64,000 nucleotides of DNA from positions 4,173,501-4,237,500 of the forward strand of contig NC_009485.1 in assembly GCF_000015165.1 (NCBI RefSeq). The letters are read 5' to 3'. Made by a program: the position numbers and the translations under genes. The notes below the pieces were generated by a model that saw only the letters and a list, made by a program, of their open reading frames with translations, did not search any database and had not been told where the DNA came from. This document shows positions 1-9,387 of the stretch, in pieces. The stretch is from Bradyrhizobium sp. BTAi1 (lineage in GTDB: Bacteria; Pseudomonadota; Alphaproteobacteria; Rhizobiales; Xanthobacteraceae). The stretch's first letter is position 1, and each line of letters starts with the position of its first letter.

Positions 1-1089
1 CCCGAGACGCGCAAGATCGCGGTCGACGCCGTGTTCGATTCGGTGTCGGTGGCGACGACGTTCAAGGAGGAGCTGAAGAAGGCCGGCGTGATCTTCATGC
101 CGATTTCCGAGGCCATCCGCGAGCATCCCGAGCTGGTGCAGAAATATCTCGGCAGCGTGGTGCCGACCTCCGACAATTTCTATGCGACGTTGAACTCGGC
201 GGTGTTCTCCGACGGCTCGTTCGTCTACGTGCCGCCGGGCGTGCGCTGCCCGATGGAGCTGTCGACCTATTTCCGCATCAACGAGCGCAACACCGGCCAG
301 TTCGAGCGCACGCTGATCATCGCCGACAAGGGCGCCTATGTGTCCTATCTCGAAGGCTGCACGGCGCCGCAACGCGACGAGAACCAGCTGCACGCGGCTG
401 TCGTCGAGCTGGTCGCGCATGATGATGCCGAGATCAAGTATTCGACGGTGCAGAACTGGTACCCGGGCAATTCGGAAGGTGTCGGCGGCATCTACAATTT
501 CGTCACCAAGCGTGGTGACTGCCGCGGCAACAATTCGAAGATCTCCTGGACCCAGGTCGAGACCGGATCGGCGATCACCTGGAAATATCCGAGCTGCATC
601 CTGCGCGGCGACAATTCGCGTGGCGAGTTCTACTCGATCGCGATCTCGAACGGCTATCAGCAGGTCGACTCGGGTACCAAGATGATCCATCTCGGCAAGA
701 ACACGTCGAGCCGGATCATCTCCAAGGGCATCGCGGCGGGCCGTTCGCAGAACACCTATCGCGGCCTGGTGACGGCGCATCGCAAGGCGACCGGCGCGCG
801 CAACTTCACCGCCTGCGATTCGCTTCTGATCGGCGACCGCTGCGGCGCGCACACCGTGCCCTATATCGAGGCCAAGAATTCCTCGGCCACCTTCGAGCAT
901 GAGGCGACGACGTCTAAGATCTCCGAGGACGTGCTGTTCTACTGCATCCAGCGTGGCCTGAGCCAAGAGGAAGCGGTCGGGCTCGTCGTCAACGGCTTCG
1001 TCAAGGATGTGCTTCAGCAACTGCCGATGGAGTTCGCGGTCGAGGCGCAGAAGCTGATTTCGATCAGCCTCGAAGGTTCGGTTGGCTAA
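1..1089 (+). CDS. sufB: SufB, SUF Fe-S scaffold subunit (5' end outside window)
   Basis: The reading frame is open from base 1, so the true start lies upstream; 362 residues of a protein usually near 490 are visible. SufB is the scaffold subunit of the cytoplasmic SufBC2D complex on which Fe-S clusters are built. The C-terminal half of the beta-helix core is seen, including the conserved cysteine block GDRCGAHTVPY and, downstream, FEHEATTSKI, the Glu/His region implicated in cluster assembly in E. coli SufB. It is the first visible gene of the suf run and is followed 111 bp later by sufC. Confidence 0.97.
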   Translation, partial: PETRKIAVDAVFDSVSVATTFKEELKKAGVIFMPISEAIREHPELVQKYLGSVVPTSDNFYATLNSAVFSDGSFVYVPPGVRCPMELSTYFRINERNTGQFERTLIIADKGAYVSYLEGCTAPQRDENQLHAAVVELVAHDDAEIKYSTVQNWYPGNSEGVGGIYNFVTKRGDCRGNNSKISWTQVETGSAITWKYPSCILRGDNSRGEFYSIAISNGYQQVDSGTKMIHLGKNTSSRIISKGIAAGRSQNTYRGLVTAHRKATGARNFTACDSLLIGDRCGAHTVPYIEAKNSSATFEHEATTSKISEDVLFYCIQRGLSQEEAVGLVVNGFVKDVLQQLPMEFAVEAQKLISISLEGSVG

Positions 1090-1200
1090 AGCCACGGAGC
1101 GGGCCCGTCGCGCGGCCTGCGCGTGCTGACATCAAACATCATCCGCCCTCGGACCCGGTCGATCGGTTGCTCCAGGGCAAGCGCTGAGCGGAAAGAGATA

Positions 1201-1953
1201 ATGGCACTACTCGAAATCAAGAATCTGCAGGTCCGCGTCGAGGAGCGCGAGATTCTCCACGGCCTGACGCTGACCATCGACGCCGGCAAGGTGCATGCGA
1301 TCATGGGGCCGAACGGCTCCGGCAAGTCGACGCTGTCCCACGTCATCGCCGGCAAGCCGGGCTACGAGGTCACCGGCGGTGAGATCCTGTTCAAGGGCGA
1401 GGATCTGCTCGCCATGGCGCCGGACGAGCGCGCCGCCAAGGGCGTGTTCCTGGCGTTCCAATATCCCGTCGAGATCCCCGGCGTCGCCACCATGACCTTC
1501 CTGCGCACCGCGCTCAACGCGCAGCGCAAGGCGCGTGGCGAGGAGGAATATTCGACGCCGGACTTCCTCAAGAAGGTGCGCGAGATCTCCAAGCAGCTCA
1601 ACATCCCGCAGGACATGCTGAAGCGCGGCGTCAATGTCGGCTTCTCCGGCGGCGAGAAGAAGCGCAACGAGGTGCTGCAGATGGCGCTGTTTCAGCCCTC
1701 GCTGTGCATCCTCGACGAGATGGATTCCGGCCTCGACATCGACGCACTGCGGATCGCGGCCGACGGCGTCAACGCGCTGCGTTCGCCGGAGCGCTCGATG
1801 ATCGTGATCACCCATTATCAGCGGCTGCTGAACTACATCGTGCCCGACGTCGTTCACGTGATGTCGAAGGGCCGCGTCGTGAAGAGTGGCGGCAAGGAGC
1901 TCGCGCTCGAGCTGGAGGCGTCCGGTTACGCCCAGTTCGAAGACGCGGCCTGA
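1201..1953 (+). CDS. sufC: SufC, Fe-S assembly ATPase
   Basis: A 250-residue ABC-type ATPase that powers conformational change in the SufBC2D scaffold; it is cytoplasmic, not a transporter. Walker A GPNGSGKST lies near residues 36-44, followed by the Q-loop region FLAFQYP, the signature FSGGEKKR, Walker B CILDEMDSGLD and the H-loop VITHYQ, all intact. The ATG at 1201 follows a purine-rich GGAAAGAGA. An in-frame upstream extension to 1123 reads as non-coding, so the short start is preferred. Length fits the family. Confidence 0.97.
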   Translation: MALLEIKNLQVRVEEREILHGLTLTIDAGKVHAIMGPNGSGKSTLSHVIAGKPGYEVTGGEILFKGEDLLAMAPDERAAKGVFLAFQYPVEIPGVATMTFLRTALNAQRKARGEEEYSTPDFLKKVREISKQLNIPQDMLKRGVNVGFSGGEKKRNEVLQMALFQPSLCILDEMDSGLDIDALRIAADGVNALRSPERSMIVITHYQRLLNYIVPDVVHVMSKGRVVKSGGKELALELEASGYAQFEDAA

Positions 1954-1976
1954 TCGCTGGCGTGAATGGATCTGTG

Positions 1977-3299
1977 ATGAACGTAGCTTTGGTCAAGAAC
2001 GACAGCGGTCCGGCGGCAAGCAGCGTGTTTGCTGCCGCGCAAGGCCGGCTGCCCGGCGCCGGCAAGGTGGCGGATATCCGGCGCGAGGCCTTTGCTGCCT
2101 TCGAGCGCACGGGCCTGCCGCACCGGCGCATCGAGGAGTGGAAGTACACCGATTTGCGCGCCCTCGTGCGTGAGGTGCTGCCGCTCGCCGGTACGCCCGA
2201 CGCGGCTGCGTTGGCGCGCGCCAAGGTCGCGATCGCGTCGGTCGCGATCGACGGGGCGACCAAGATCGTGCTGGTCGATGGTGTGGTTGCGCTCGAGCTG
2301 TCCGATCTCGCGGCATTGCCGTCCGGGGTGTCCGTGCGCACGCTGCGCGCCCTGCTGGACGAGCAGTCCAACGAGTCCCGCGGCGACCTGCTGCTGACCA
2401 AGGCCAGCGATCCGATGCTGTCGCTCAACGCGGCGCTCGCGACCGATGGCGTCGTGGTCACGGTGGCGGACGGCGTGCAGCTGTCGTCGCCGCTGCAGCT
2501 CATTCACGTCGCCACCGCCTCCAAGGTGGCGCGCTACAGCCGCTCTCATGTGCTGATAGGGCAGGGCGCCCGCGCTGCGCTGGTCGAGAATTCGATCGCC
2601 GCCGAGGGCGCTGCCGCCTATCAGGCCAATGATGCCGCGGTGATCTGGGTCGGCGACGAGGCCGCGCTGTCGCATGTGCGGCTGATGCGGGACGCAACCG
2701 ATGTCGTGAACGTCTCGTCCGAACTGTTCACGGTCGGCGCGAAATCGAAGCTCAGCCTGTTCAACATGACCAGCGGCGGCGCGGTCAGCCGGCTGCAGGC
2801 CTTCATCACGCTCGCCGGTGAAGCCAGCGAGCTGATCGTCAACGGCGTCAACCTGCTGCGTGACAAGCAGCATGGCGACATGACCTTGGTCGTCGACCAC
2901 GCGGTGCCCGGCTGCACCAGCCGCGAGAATTTCCGCGCGGTGCTCGACGATCGCGCGCACTCGGTGTTCCAGGGGCGCATCATCGTGCGCCAGGACGCGC
3001 AGCAGACCGACGGCAAGATGATGACGCGGGCGCTGCTGCTGTCCGACGAGGCCGAGGCCGACAGCAAGCCGGAGCTCGAGATCTTCGCCGACGACGTCTC
3101 CTGCGGCCATGGCGCCACGGCCGGCGCGCTCGACGACAGCCTGCTGTTCTATCTGCAGGCGCGCGGCCTGCCGGAAAAGCAGGCGCAGGCGCTGCTGATC
3201 CAGGCCTTCGTCGGCGAGGCGATCGAGGCGATCGAGGACGACGACTTGCGCGAACGCGTCATCGCCGCCGCCCAGGATTGGCTGGAGGCCCGCGCATGA
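1977..3299 (+). CDS. sufD: SufD, Fe-S scaffold subunit
   Basis: A 440-residue SufD, paralogue of SufB and third part of the SufBC2D scaffold. The N-terminal helical region has the typical HRRIEEWKYTDLRAL stretch near residues 45-60. The C-terminal core has SRENFRAVLDDRAHSVFQG and the SufB/D-conserved CGHGATAGALDDSLLFYLQARG. The ATG at 1977 is preferred because the open frame upstream of it overlaps sufC. A GTG at 1962 is an in-frame alternative. The stop overlaps the start of sufS as ATGA, implying translational coupling. Confidence 0.95.
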   Translation: MNVALVKNDSGPAASSVFAAAQGRLPGAGKVADIRREAFAAFERTGLPHRRIEEWKYTDLRALVREVLPLAGTPDAAALARAKVAIASVAIDGATKIVLVDGVVALELSDLAALPSGVSVRTLRALLDEQSNESRGDLLLTKASDPMLSLNAALATDGVVVTVADGVQLSSPLQLIHVATASKVARYSRSHVLIGQGARAALVENSIAAEGAAAYQANDAAVIWVGDEAALSHVRLMRDATDVVNVSSELFTVGAKSKLSLFNMTSGGAVSRLQAFITLAGEASELIVNGVNLLRDKQHGDMTLVVDHAVPGCTSRENFRAVLDDRAHSVFQGRIIVRQDAQQTDGKMMTRALLLSDEAEADSKPELEIFADDVSCGHGATAGALDDSLLFYLQARGLPEKQAQALLIQAFVGEAIEAIEDDDLRERVIAAAQDWLEARA

Positions 3300-4543
3300 G
3301 CACGCATCCGGCAGTCGCCAACGGGACCTATGACGTCGCCCGCATCCGCGAGGATTTCCCGGCACTTGCGCTGCAGGTCTATGGCAAGCCGCTCGTCTAT
3401 CTCGACAACGCCGCCTCGGCGCAGAAGCCGCGCGCAGTGCTCGACCGCATGACGCAGGCCTACACCAGCGAATACGCCAACGTGCATCGCGGCCTGCATT
3501 ATCTCGCCAATGCCGCGACCGAAGCCTATGAAGGCGGCCGCGAGCGGGTGACGCGCTTCCTCAATGCAAGACGCAACGAGGAGATCATCTTCACCCGCAA
3601 CGCGACCGAGGCGATCAACCTCGTGGCGTCGTCGTGGGGCGGGCCGAATATCGGCGAGGGCGATGAGATCGTGCTCTCGATCATGGAGCACCATTCCAAC
3701 ATCGTGCCGTGGCATTTCTTGCGCGAGCGCCAGGGTGCGGTGATCAAGTGGGCGCCGGTCGACGATGAAGGCAACTTCCTGATCGACGAGTTCGAAAAGC
3801 TGCTGACCGCCAAGACCAAGCTGGTCGCGATCACGCAGATGTCGAACATGCTCGGCACGCTCGTGCCGGTGAAGGAGGTCGTGCGCATTGCGCATGCGCG
3901 CGGCATTCCTGTGCTGATCGATGGTAGCCAGGCAGCGGTGCATCTTGCCGTCGATGTCCAGGACATCGACTGTGATTTCTACGTCTTCACCGGTCACAAG
4001 CTCTATGGGCCGACCGGGATCGGCGTGCTTTACGGGAAGTATGATCGCCTCGCCGCGATGCGTCCCTTCAATGGCGGCGGCGAGATGATCCGCGAGGTCG
4101 CGCGCGACTGGGTCACCTATGGCGATCCGCCGCATAGGTTCGAGGCGGGCACGCCGATGATCGTCGAGGCGGTCGGACTGGGTGCTGCGATCGACTACGT
4201 GAATTCCGTCGGCAAGGATCGCATTGCCGCTCACGAGCACGACCTGCTGACCTATGCGCAAGAGCGGCTGCGCGAGATCAACGCGTTGCGGATCATCGGT
4301 ACGGCCAAAGGCAAGGGGCCGGTGATCTCGTTCGAGATGAAGGGCGCGCATGCCCACGATATCGCGACCGTGATCGACCGGCAGGGCGTCGCGGTGCGCG
4401 CGGGCACGCATTGCGTCATGCCGCTTTTGGAGAGATTCAACGTCACTGCGACCTGCCGAGCCTCGTTTGGCATGTACAATACGAGAGAAGAGGTCGATCA
4501 GCTGGCACAGGCTCTGATCAAGGCGCGGGATTTGTTCGCATGA
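3296..4543 (+). CDS. sufS: SufS, group II cysteine desulfurase
   Basis: A 415-residue PLP enzyme that takes sulfur from L-cysteine as a persulfide for cluster assembly. The Schiff-base lysine is in FTGHKLYGPTG (about K235), the PLP-stacking histidine is in MEHHSNIVPW, and the persulfide cysteine is in TCRASFGMYNT (about C387). The tight C-terminal loop and that cysteine context fit SufS rather than IscS. Its ATG overlaps the sufD stop and its stop overlaps the next ATG, both as ATGA. No sufE or sufU partner is visible in the window. Confidence 0.96.
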   Translation: MSTHPAVANGTYDVARIREDFPALALQVYGKPLVYLDNAASAQKPRAVLDRMTQAYTSEYANVHRGLHYLANAATEAYEGGRERVTRFLNARRNEEIIFTRNATEAINLVASSWGGPNIGEGDEIVLSIMEHHSNIVPWHFLRERQGAVIKWAPVDDEGNFLIDEFEKLLTAKTKLVAITQMSNMLGTLVPVKEVVRIAHARGIPVLIDGSQAAVHLAVDVQDIDCDFYVFTGHKLYGPTGIGVLYGKYDRLAAMRPFNGGGEMIREVARDWVTYGDPPHRFEAGTPMIVEAVGLGAAIDYVNSVGKDRIAAHEHDLLTYAQERLREINALRIIGTAKGKGPVISFEMKGAHAHDIATVIDRQGVAVRAGTHCVMPLLERFNVTATCRASFGMYNTREEVDQLAQALIKARDLFA

Positions 4544-4911
4544 CCGACACGGTAGACGTCAAAGCTCAGTCCGTCGAAACCCATTCGGCGCTGCCGCCCG
4601 AGGAGACCGAGCGGCTATCCAGCGAGATCATCGCGGCCCTCAAGACGGTGTTCGATCCGGAAATTCCGGCGGACATCTATGAGCTCGGCCTGATCTACAA
4701 GGTCGACATCAAGGATGACCGCAGCGTCGATGTGGTGATGACCTTGACCACCCCGAACTGTCCGGCGGCCGGCGAACTGCCTACCATGGTGGAGAACGCG
4801 ATCGCCAGCGTTCCGGGGGTGGGTGTCGTCAACGTCAATATCGTGTGGGAGCCGCAATGGACGCCGGACCGCATGAGTGACGAGGCGCGTCTCGTCCTCA
4901 ATATGTGGTGA
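4540..4911 (+). CDS. sufT: SufT-type MIP18 family Fe-S assembly factor (DUF59)
   Basis: A 123-residue small protein of the MIP18/DUF59 family, here at the family's common position between sufS and the A-type carrier. The core motifs DPEIPADIYELGLIYKVDI and LTTPNCPAAGELP are present, the latter with the conserved cysteine. SufT-like proteins help Fe-S maturation in other bacteria; the exact role here is inferred. The start overlaps the sufS stop as ATGA, so translation is probably coupled. An upstream in-frame extension would lie inside sufS and is rejected. Confidence 0.9.
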   Translation: MTDTVDVKAQSVETHSALPPEETERLSSEIIAALKTVFDPEIPADIYELGLIYKVDIKDDRSVDVVMTLTTPNCPAAGELPTMVENAIASVPGVGVVNVNIVWEPQWTPDRMSDEARLVLNMW

Positions 4912-4963
4912 GGCACGAAGTTTGAATGGTGGGCGGGATTGATTGACCGCCGGGATTGACCAG

Positions 4964-5368
4964 ATGACCGATATGAACAATACGCCAGCGCCCATCGTCA
5001 GCAAGCCCAAGCCGCGGCCCCGTCCGCAGGTCATGCGTTTGACCGACGCCGCTGCCACGCGCATCCGCGAGCTGATGCAGCGGGCCGAGTCGGAGATCAT
5101 TGGCCTGCGGGTCGGCGTGAAGAACGGCGGCTGCGCCGGCCAGTCCTACACGGTCGAATATGCTCACGACATCCGCCCGACGGACGAGGTGGTGGAGGAC
5201 AAGGGCGTCAAGATCATGGTCGATCCCAAGGCCGTGCTGTTCCTGCTCGGCACCGAGATGGATTATCAGGCTGACAGGATGCAGGCCCAGTTCGTCTTCA
5301 ACAACCCCAATCAGATCAGCGCCTGCGGTTGCGGCGAGTCGGTGCAGCTGAAGCCTGCCGAGGTCTGA
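4964..5368 (+). CDS. sufA: SufA/IscA-like A-type Fe-S carrier
   Basis: An approximately 134-residue HesB/IscA-family protein that accepts clusters from the SUF scaffold and passes them to apoproteins. The three conserved cysteines are present: one in NGGCAGQSY and two in the C-terminal ACGCGES. A proline/lysine-rich N-terminal tail precedes the domain. Starts at 4964 (ATG), 4973 (ATG) and 4943 (TTG) are all possible, with no clear ribosome site to decide; 4964 is chosen. It is the last visible gene of the suf run. Confidence 0.93.
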   Translation: MTDMNNTPAPIVSKPKPRPRPQVMRLTDAAATRIRELMQRAESEIIGLRVGVKNGGCAGQSYTVEYAHDIRPTDEVVEDKGVKIMVDPKAVLFLLGTEMDYQADRMQAQFVFNNPNQISACGCGESVQLKPAEV

Positions 5369-5490
5369 TCGTCGGCTTTCCGCCGGCGTTTTCGCAACGC
5401 TTGTCGTGTTCGCGACATTGACAGCCTGCCTTGAGCGGGACGACAAACGCGTCGAGCGTTTCTGAATCGTCTCGGCAGGAGGGCGCTGCG

Positions 5491-6039
5491 ATGGATCGCG
5501 ATTATCTCGTTGAGCTGTTCGCCGGCTTCGGGCCGGTCACGATCCGCCGGATGTTCTCCGGCTTCGGCATCTCCGCTGACGGCATCAACTTTGCGCTGGC
5601 GTTGCGCAGCGGGCTTTATTTGCGCGCCGATGAAGCGAGCTTCGCCAAGTTCGAGGCCGCCGGGTCCCAGCCGTTCTCTTACGAGACGCGGGCGCGGACG
5701 ATGACCGTGCGCTCTTATTGGCAGGTGCCGGCGCATCTGTTCGACGACGCCGATGAGTTCACGCTGTGGGCCCGGGAGGCATTCGTCGCGGCGCAAACTG
5801 CGGCCCTGCGCAAGCGCAGCAAGACGCGCGCGGCATCCCGGATTGGGCGTGATAAGGCCACGGCAACGGGTGCGGCCAGGCGCGCAAATGCCAAGACACC
5901 GGTGACGAACAGCAAGCCTCTCGCGGTGCCGAAGACGGTCAAGAAGACCGTAAAGAAAGCGCAGCCGCCCGCCTCCGCGCGGGCCCGCAAGACCGCAACA
6001 GGCGCAAGACGGCCCAAAACGTCATCGACGCGGCGCTGA
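5491..6039 (+). CDS. TfoX N-terminal domain protein with basic tail
   Basis: 182 residues. Residues 1-100 match the TfoX N-terminal domain, with the characteristic GPVTIRRMFSGFGIS and FALALRSGLYLRAD. The remaining ~80 residues form a Lys/Ala/Arg-rich low-complexity tail (KTVKKTVKKAQ and similar) that resembles histone-H1-like nucleic-acid-binding tails. The ATG at 5491 follows CAGGAGGG at a good distance, which rules out the longer in-frame start. The TfoX domain is linked to competence regulation in gammaproteobacteria, but its role in alphaproteobacteria is unclear. Confidence 0.85.
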   Translation: MDRDYLVELFAGFGPVTIRRMFSGFGISADGINFALALRSGLYLRADEASFAKFEAAGSQPFSYETRARTMTVRSYWQVPAHLFDDADEFTLWAREAFVAAQTAALRKRSKTRAASRIGRDKATATGAARRANAKTPVTNSKPLAVPKTVKKTVKKAQPPASARARKTATGARRPKTSSTRR

Positions 6040-6066
6040 CATGGACGCCCGTGTGCTGGGCATTCG

Positions 6067-7173
6067 TCAGGCCACTTGGCCGCGCGTGGCCGCGGCGAAT
6101 TCCGGATCGCTCTCGCAGATCACGCGATTGCGTCCGCTGCGCTTGGCGGCATAGAGGCAGGCATCCGCGCGCTCGATCAGCGCATCCGTGTCGTCGCCGG
6201 GCCTGAGCATGGAAACGCCTACGGAGATCGTGACCCGTCCGAGAATTTCCCCGGTCGACTTCTTCTTGAGCTCCCGCGCGGTGACCGCGCGGCGGATCTG
6301 GTCGGCGACGGTCAGCGCCTGTCGGAGCGGCGTGTTCGGCAGCACCACTGCGAACTCCTCGCCGCCATAGCGCGCCGCAATATCCTGTCCCTTGATCGCA
6401 TTCTTCAGCGACATCCCGACGAGGCGCAGCACCTGGTCGCCGGTCAGGTGACCGAAGGAATCGTTGAATGATTTGAAGTGATCGATGTCGAACATCAGCA
6501 GCGAGAGCGGCTGATTCGACGTCAGCCCACCCTCAACGGCCATCTCGATCATGCGATCGAAATATTTGCGATTGCCAAGTCCGGTGAGCGGATCGGTCAG
6601 GCTCTCGGCACGGATCGCCTCGAGGCTCTGCTGAAGTCCGCTGATCTCGTCCTTGGACAGCGTGAGACGCTGCTCGAGCATCCGGTTGGTCTCCCGCATC
6701 TGCTTCGTCGAATGCGCGAGAGCCTCGATGATGTCGACAAGCTGCTCACGGCTCGTCGCCGATGCAAGCTTCTGGTCAGCGCCGGCAAGGCTCGCATCGT
6801 AGCTGGCGGTGCGGCCGAGAGCGTCGGAGATCGTGCCGACCAAGTCATCGATCTCGCCGACGACGCGCGCACCGACCTTGTCGATGCGATCAGACGTCTT
6901 CAGGTGCGTCAGATAGGATTCGTAGAGCTGGTCGAGTTCGGCTTGAGAAAGCTCGCCGTTGCGCGCGATCGTCTCGTTGAGAATCTCGTTCAGCTGCGTG
7001 TTATAGCCCGTCGCATAGACGTACCAAATCTCGTAGTTGCGAGGATTGGCCGAGTGACGCAGAGCTCTGATCTGGCCAAGCGCAAATTCGCCAAAGCCTA
7101 TCGTTCGTTCGTGTTCGTCAAGCGCATTGACCACAACAGGTTCTCCCCAAATCGCCCGCGTCGCCGTCGCCAC
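6067..7173 (-). CDS. Soluble GGDEF diguanylate cyclase
   Basis: 368 residues with no membrane segment. The N-terminal ~170 residues form an uncharacterised helical region (LRHSANPRNYEIWYVYATGYN), a coiled-coil-like stretch follows (about 130-190), and a C-terminal GGDEF domain (about 195-355) has the catalytic motif RYGGEEF. The product would be cyclic di-GMP. The inhibitory I-site that reads RxxD in regulated cyclases is KGQD here, so product inhibition may be weakened. The start is a GTG; no ATG lies between it and the upstream stop. Confidence 0.92.
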   Translation of the reverse strand: MATATRAIWGEPVVVNALDEHERTIGFGEFALGQIRALRHSANPRNYEIWYVYATGYNTQLNEILNETIARNGELSQAELDQLYESYLTHLKTSDRIDKVGARVVGEIDDLVGTISDALGRTASYDASLAGADQKLASATSREQLVDIIEALAHSTKQMRETNRMLEQRLTLSKDEISGLQQSLEAIRAESLTDPLTGLGNRKYFDRMIEMAVEGGLTSNQPLSLLMFDIDHFKSFNDSFGHLTGDQVLRLVGMSLKNAIKGQDIAARYGGEEFAVVLPNTPLRQALTVADQIRRAVTARELKKKSTGEILGRVTISVGVSMLRPGDDTDALIERADACLYAAKRSGRNRVICESDPEFAAATRGQVA

Positions 7174-7396
7174 AGCAATGAATAAACAATGCCGGACAAG
7201 CTAAAGGACGTGTGTGAACCAGGGGTAAATACGGCCGTAGAGTTCCGGATAAGCGTCAAGTTACCCTTACAGGACGCTCGTCATCTCATATGCTCGTTGT
7301 ACTGCATAAGCCGGTGGTCAGGCTGACGCGTCGTGAGCGGCGGAACTGACGTCGCGTGAACGGGACGCACGATCGCCGTCGGCGCGCTTGATGATG

Positions 7397-7424
7397 GGCG
7401 GAACTTGTTGATCGAGGTTCCGCC
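7397..7424 (-). terminator. Stem-loop downstream of helicase gene
   Basis: GGCGGAAC (7397-7404) and GTTCCGCC (7417-7424) form a perfect 8-bp inverted repeat around a 12-nt loop, about 25 bp past the helicase stop. There is no U-tract, so it may only be a 3'-end stabilising hairpin. The rest of 7174-7448 shows no gene. Confidence 0.3.
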
Positions 7425-7448
7425 GCAACACGTGAGTTTGGACCTCGC

Positions 7449-8885
7449 TTAGGGGAGCGGCGCGCGTACAGGGCGGAGCAGAAAGGCCGGGAGATGCGAG
7501 TGATCGGCCGGCTCGTTGTCGTGATCACGTCGCGGCCGCCGGGGTTCGTGGCGCGGCTGCTCGGTCCGGGCAGGGTCGTTGCGGGGGCTCGGCGCGGGCC
7601 GCGGCGTCGCCGCTTGCGCAGGCCGCGGCGCGGCAGCGGACGGACGTGTCTCGCGGATCTCGCGCGGCTCGCGCTCGCGAGGTGCCTTGCCGCGGCTCCG
7701 GCGGGCACCGTCGCGCGGCCGCCGTTCATGGGAGTCCTCGTCGGCTGACGCGGCCACCTCGTAGTCGCCTTCCGCCTTCGGAATGCTTTGACCGATCAGC
7801 TTCTCGATTGCGGTTATCGATTTCTGATCAGCCGGGCTCACGATGGAGATTGCGGTGCCAGTGCGGCCCGCACGGCCGGTGCGTCCGATCCGGTGAACAT
7901 AGTCGTCGGAATGATGCGGCACGTCGAAATTGAAGACGTGGCTGACTTCGGGGATGTCGAGACCGCGTGCGGCCACGTCCGAGGCGACCAGCAGCGGTAG
8001 CTCGCCCTTGCGGAACTGATCGAGCGCGGCCATGCGGGCAGACTGGTCCATGTCGCCGTGCAGCGCGCAGACGCTGAAGCCGTGCTTCTGCAGCGACTTG
8101 TGAAGAATGGCGACGTCACGCTTGCGGTTGCAGAAAATGATCGCGTTCTTCAGGTCCTTTGCCTCGCGCAGCAGCTTGCGCAGTACTTCGCGCTTCTGAT
8201 GCGCTTCGCGGCCACCGGGCACCTGGAGCTGTGTAACCGTCACAGCGGTCGTGGCGGGCCGGGACACCTCGACCTTCTGCGGATTGTGCAGGAATGTTTC
8301 GGTGACGCGCCGGATCTCCGGCGGCATGGTCGCGGTGAAAAAGAGGGTCTGCCGCGTAAACGGCACCAGCTTACAAATTCGCTCGATGTCGGGAATGAAA
8401 CCCATGTCGAGCATGCGGTCGGCTTCGTCGATCACGAGGAGCTCGACGCCGGTGAGCAGCAATCCGCCGCGCTCGGTATGATCGAGCAGACGGCCGGGCG
8501 TCGCGATCAGGACGTCGACGCCCCGGGTGAGCTTGGTGTCCTGGTCGCCGAAGGAGACACCGCCGATCAGCAATGCGACGTTGAGTTTCTGCCCGGCGCC
8601 GTAGCGATCGAAGTTTTCTTTGACCTGGGCGGCTAGCTCGCGGGTCGGCTCCAGGATCAGGGTGCGCGGCATTCGTGCGCGGGCGCGGCCCTTTTCAAGA
8701 ATGGTGAGCATCGGCAGCACGAAAGCTGCGGTCTTGCCGGTGCCGGTCTGGGCGATGCCGAGCACATCGCGACGGGCCAGCACGTGAGGAATCGCCTGTT
8801 CCTGAATAGGAGTAGGAGTGGTGTAACCGGTGGCTGCAACTGCAGCCAGCACCTTGTCGGACAAGCCGAGATTGGAAAAGGACAT
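7449..8885 (-). CDS. rhlE: DEAD-box RNA helicase, RhlE type
   Basis: 478 residues. All core helicase motifs are present: Q motif (TPTPIQEQAIP), motif I AQTGTGKT, PTRELAAQ, TPGRLLDH, the DEAD box (VIDEADRMLDMG), TAT as motif III, and HRIGRTGRAGRTG as motif VI. Two RecA-like domains occupy about 1-370. The C-terminal ~100 residues are rich in Arg, Pro and Ala, an RNA-binding type of tail. Such enzymes remodel RNA in ribosome assembly and cold adaptation. A plausible promoter lies about 200 bp upstream, implying a long 5' leader, common for cold-responsive helicase genes. Confidence 0.94.
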   Translation of the reverse strand: MSFSNLGLSDKVLAAVAATGYTTPTPIQEQAIPHVLARRDVLGIAQTGTGKTAAFVLPMLTILEKGRARARMPRTLILEPTRELAAQVKENFDRYGAGQKLNVALLIGGVSFGDQDTKLTRGVDVLIATPGRLLDHTERGGLLLTGVELLVIDEADRMLDMGFIPDIERICKLVPFTRQTLFFTATMPPEIRRVTETFLHNPQKVEVSRPATTAVTVTQLQVPGGREAHQKREVLRKLLREAKDLKNAIIFCNRKRDVAILHKSLQKHGFSVCALHGDMDQSARMAALDQFRKGELPLLVASDVAARGLDIPEVSHVFNFDVPHHSDDYVHRIGRTGRAGRTGTAISIVSPADQKSITAIEKLIGQSIPKAEGDYEVAASADEDSHERRPRDGARRSRGKAPREREPREIRETRPSAAAPRPAQAATPRPAPSPRNDPARTEQPRHEPRRPRRDHDNEPADHSHLPAFLLRPVRAPLP

Positions 8886-9387
8886 CGAGCCTCTGTGTCA
8901 CGCGCCAATAGGCGACGGGGCCTCTGTTCGACGCCGCCGTTAGGAATCGAGGGGTAAAAGGCTGTGGTCGCGTTCAACCCCGAAACGGCATGCTCTAACG
9001 AAGCTGGGGGCTCTCTGACTGACGCTGACCCGCGGCCAGTGCTTGGTGGAATCGAGTAGCGTTTCCAAGCCGCGATAGTGAGAAAATAGGGTCAAATCGC
9101 CCAAAGTCAATGGAGGTGGCCAGAGAAGTCCCGAAAAACCTTAATGTTTTTGCATTATTTGCAGGCAAACCGCCGCCCAGTCGTCATAGTTCGGGCTCTC
9201 CGAATACCGCCGCAGTCATCTGCAGGGCCGACGGTCGAATTGTCGTCGGAATTGTGGCCTGTCGTTGACCCGGCGGCAGCAGCGGGCGGGCGCATCGACG
9301 CTCATGAACCGGCGACGTGAGGCGGCCGACTATCGCAGAGCGGGACGTGGTTGGCGACGTCACGGCGGGACAACAGAGCAGGGACTG
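8886..9387. other. Divergent intergenic region, helicase / caspase-like gene
   Basis: About 500 bp separating two divergent genes. It holds a candidate minus-strand promoter (9083-9110) and an AT-rich patch near 9140-9165 (AATGTTTTTGCATTATTTGC). Longer ORFs crossing it are extensions of shadows. No RNA gene or repeat was recognised. Confidence 0.5.
9083..9110 (-). promoter_or_regulatory. Candidate sigma-70 promoter for the helicase gene
   Basis: On the minus strand a -35-like TTGACT (9110-9105) is followed after 16 bp by TATTTT (9088-9083). This would start transcription near 9076 and leave a leader of about 190 nt before the helicase ATG. Consensus match only. Confidence 0.4.

Noticed and set aside
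9140..9222. Minus-strand open stretch LRRYSESPNYDDW that looks protein-like
   Set aside because: It is only about 24 codons after an in-frame stop and has no start codon or ribosome site; at most a remnant.
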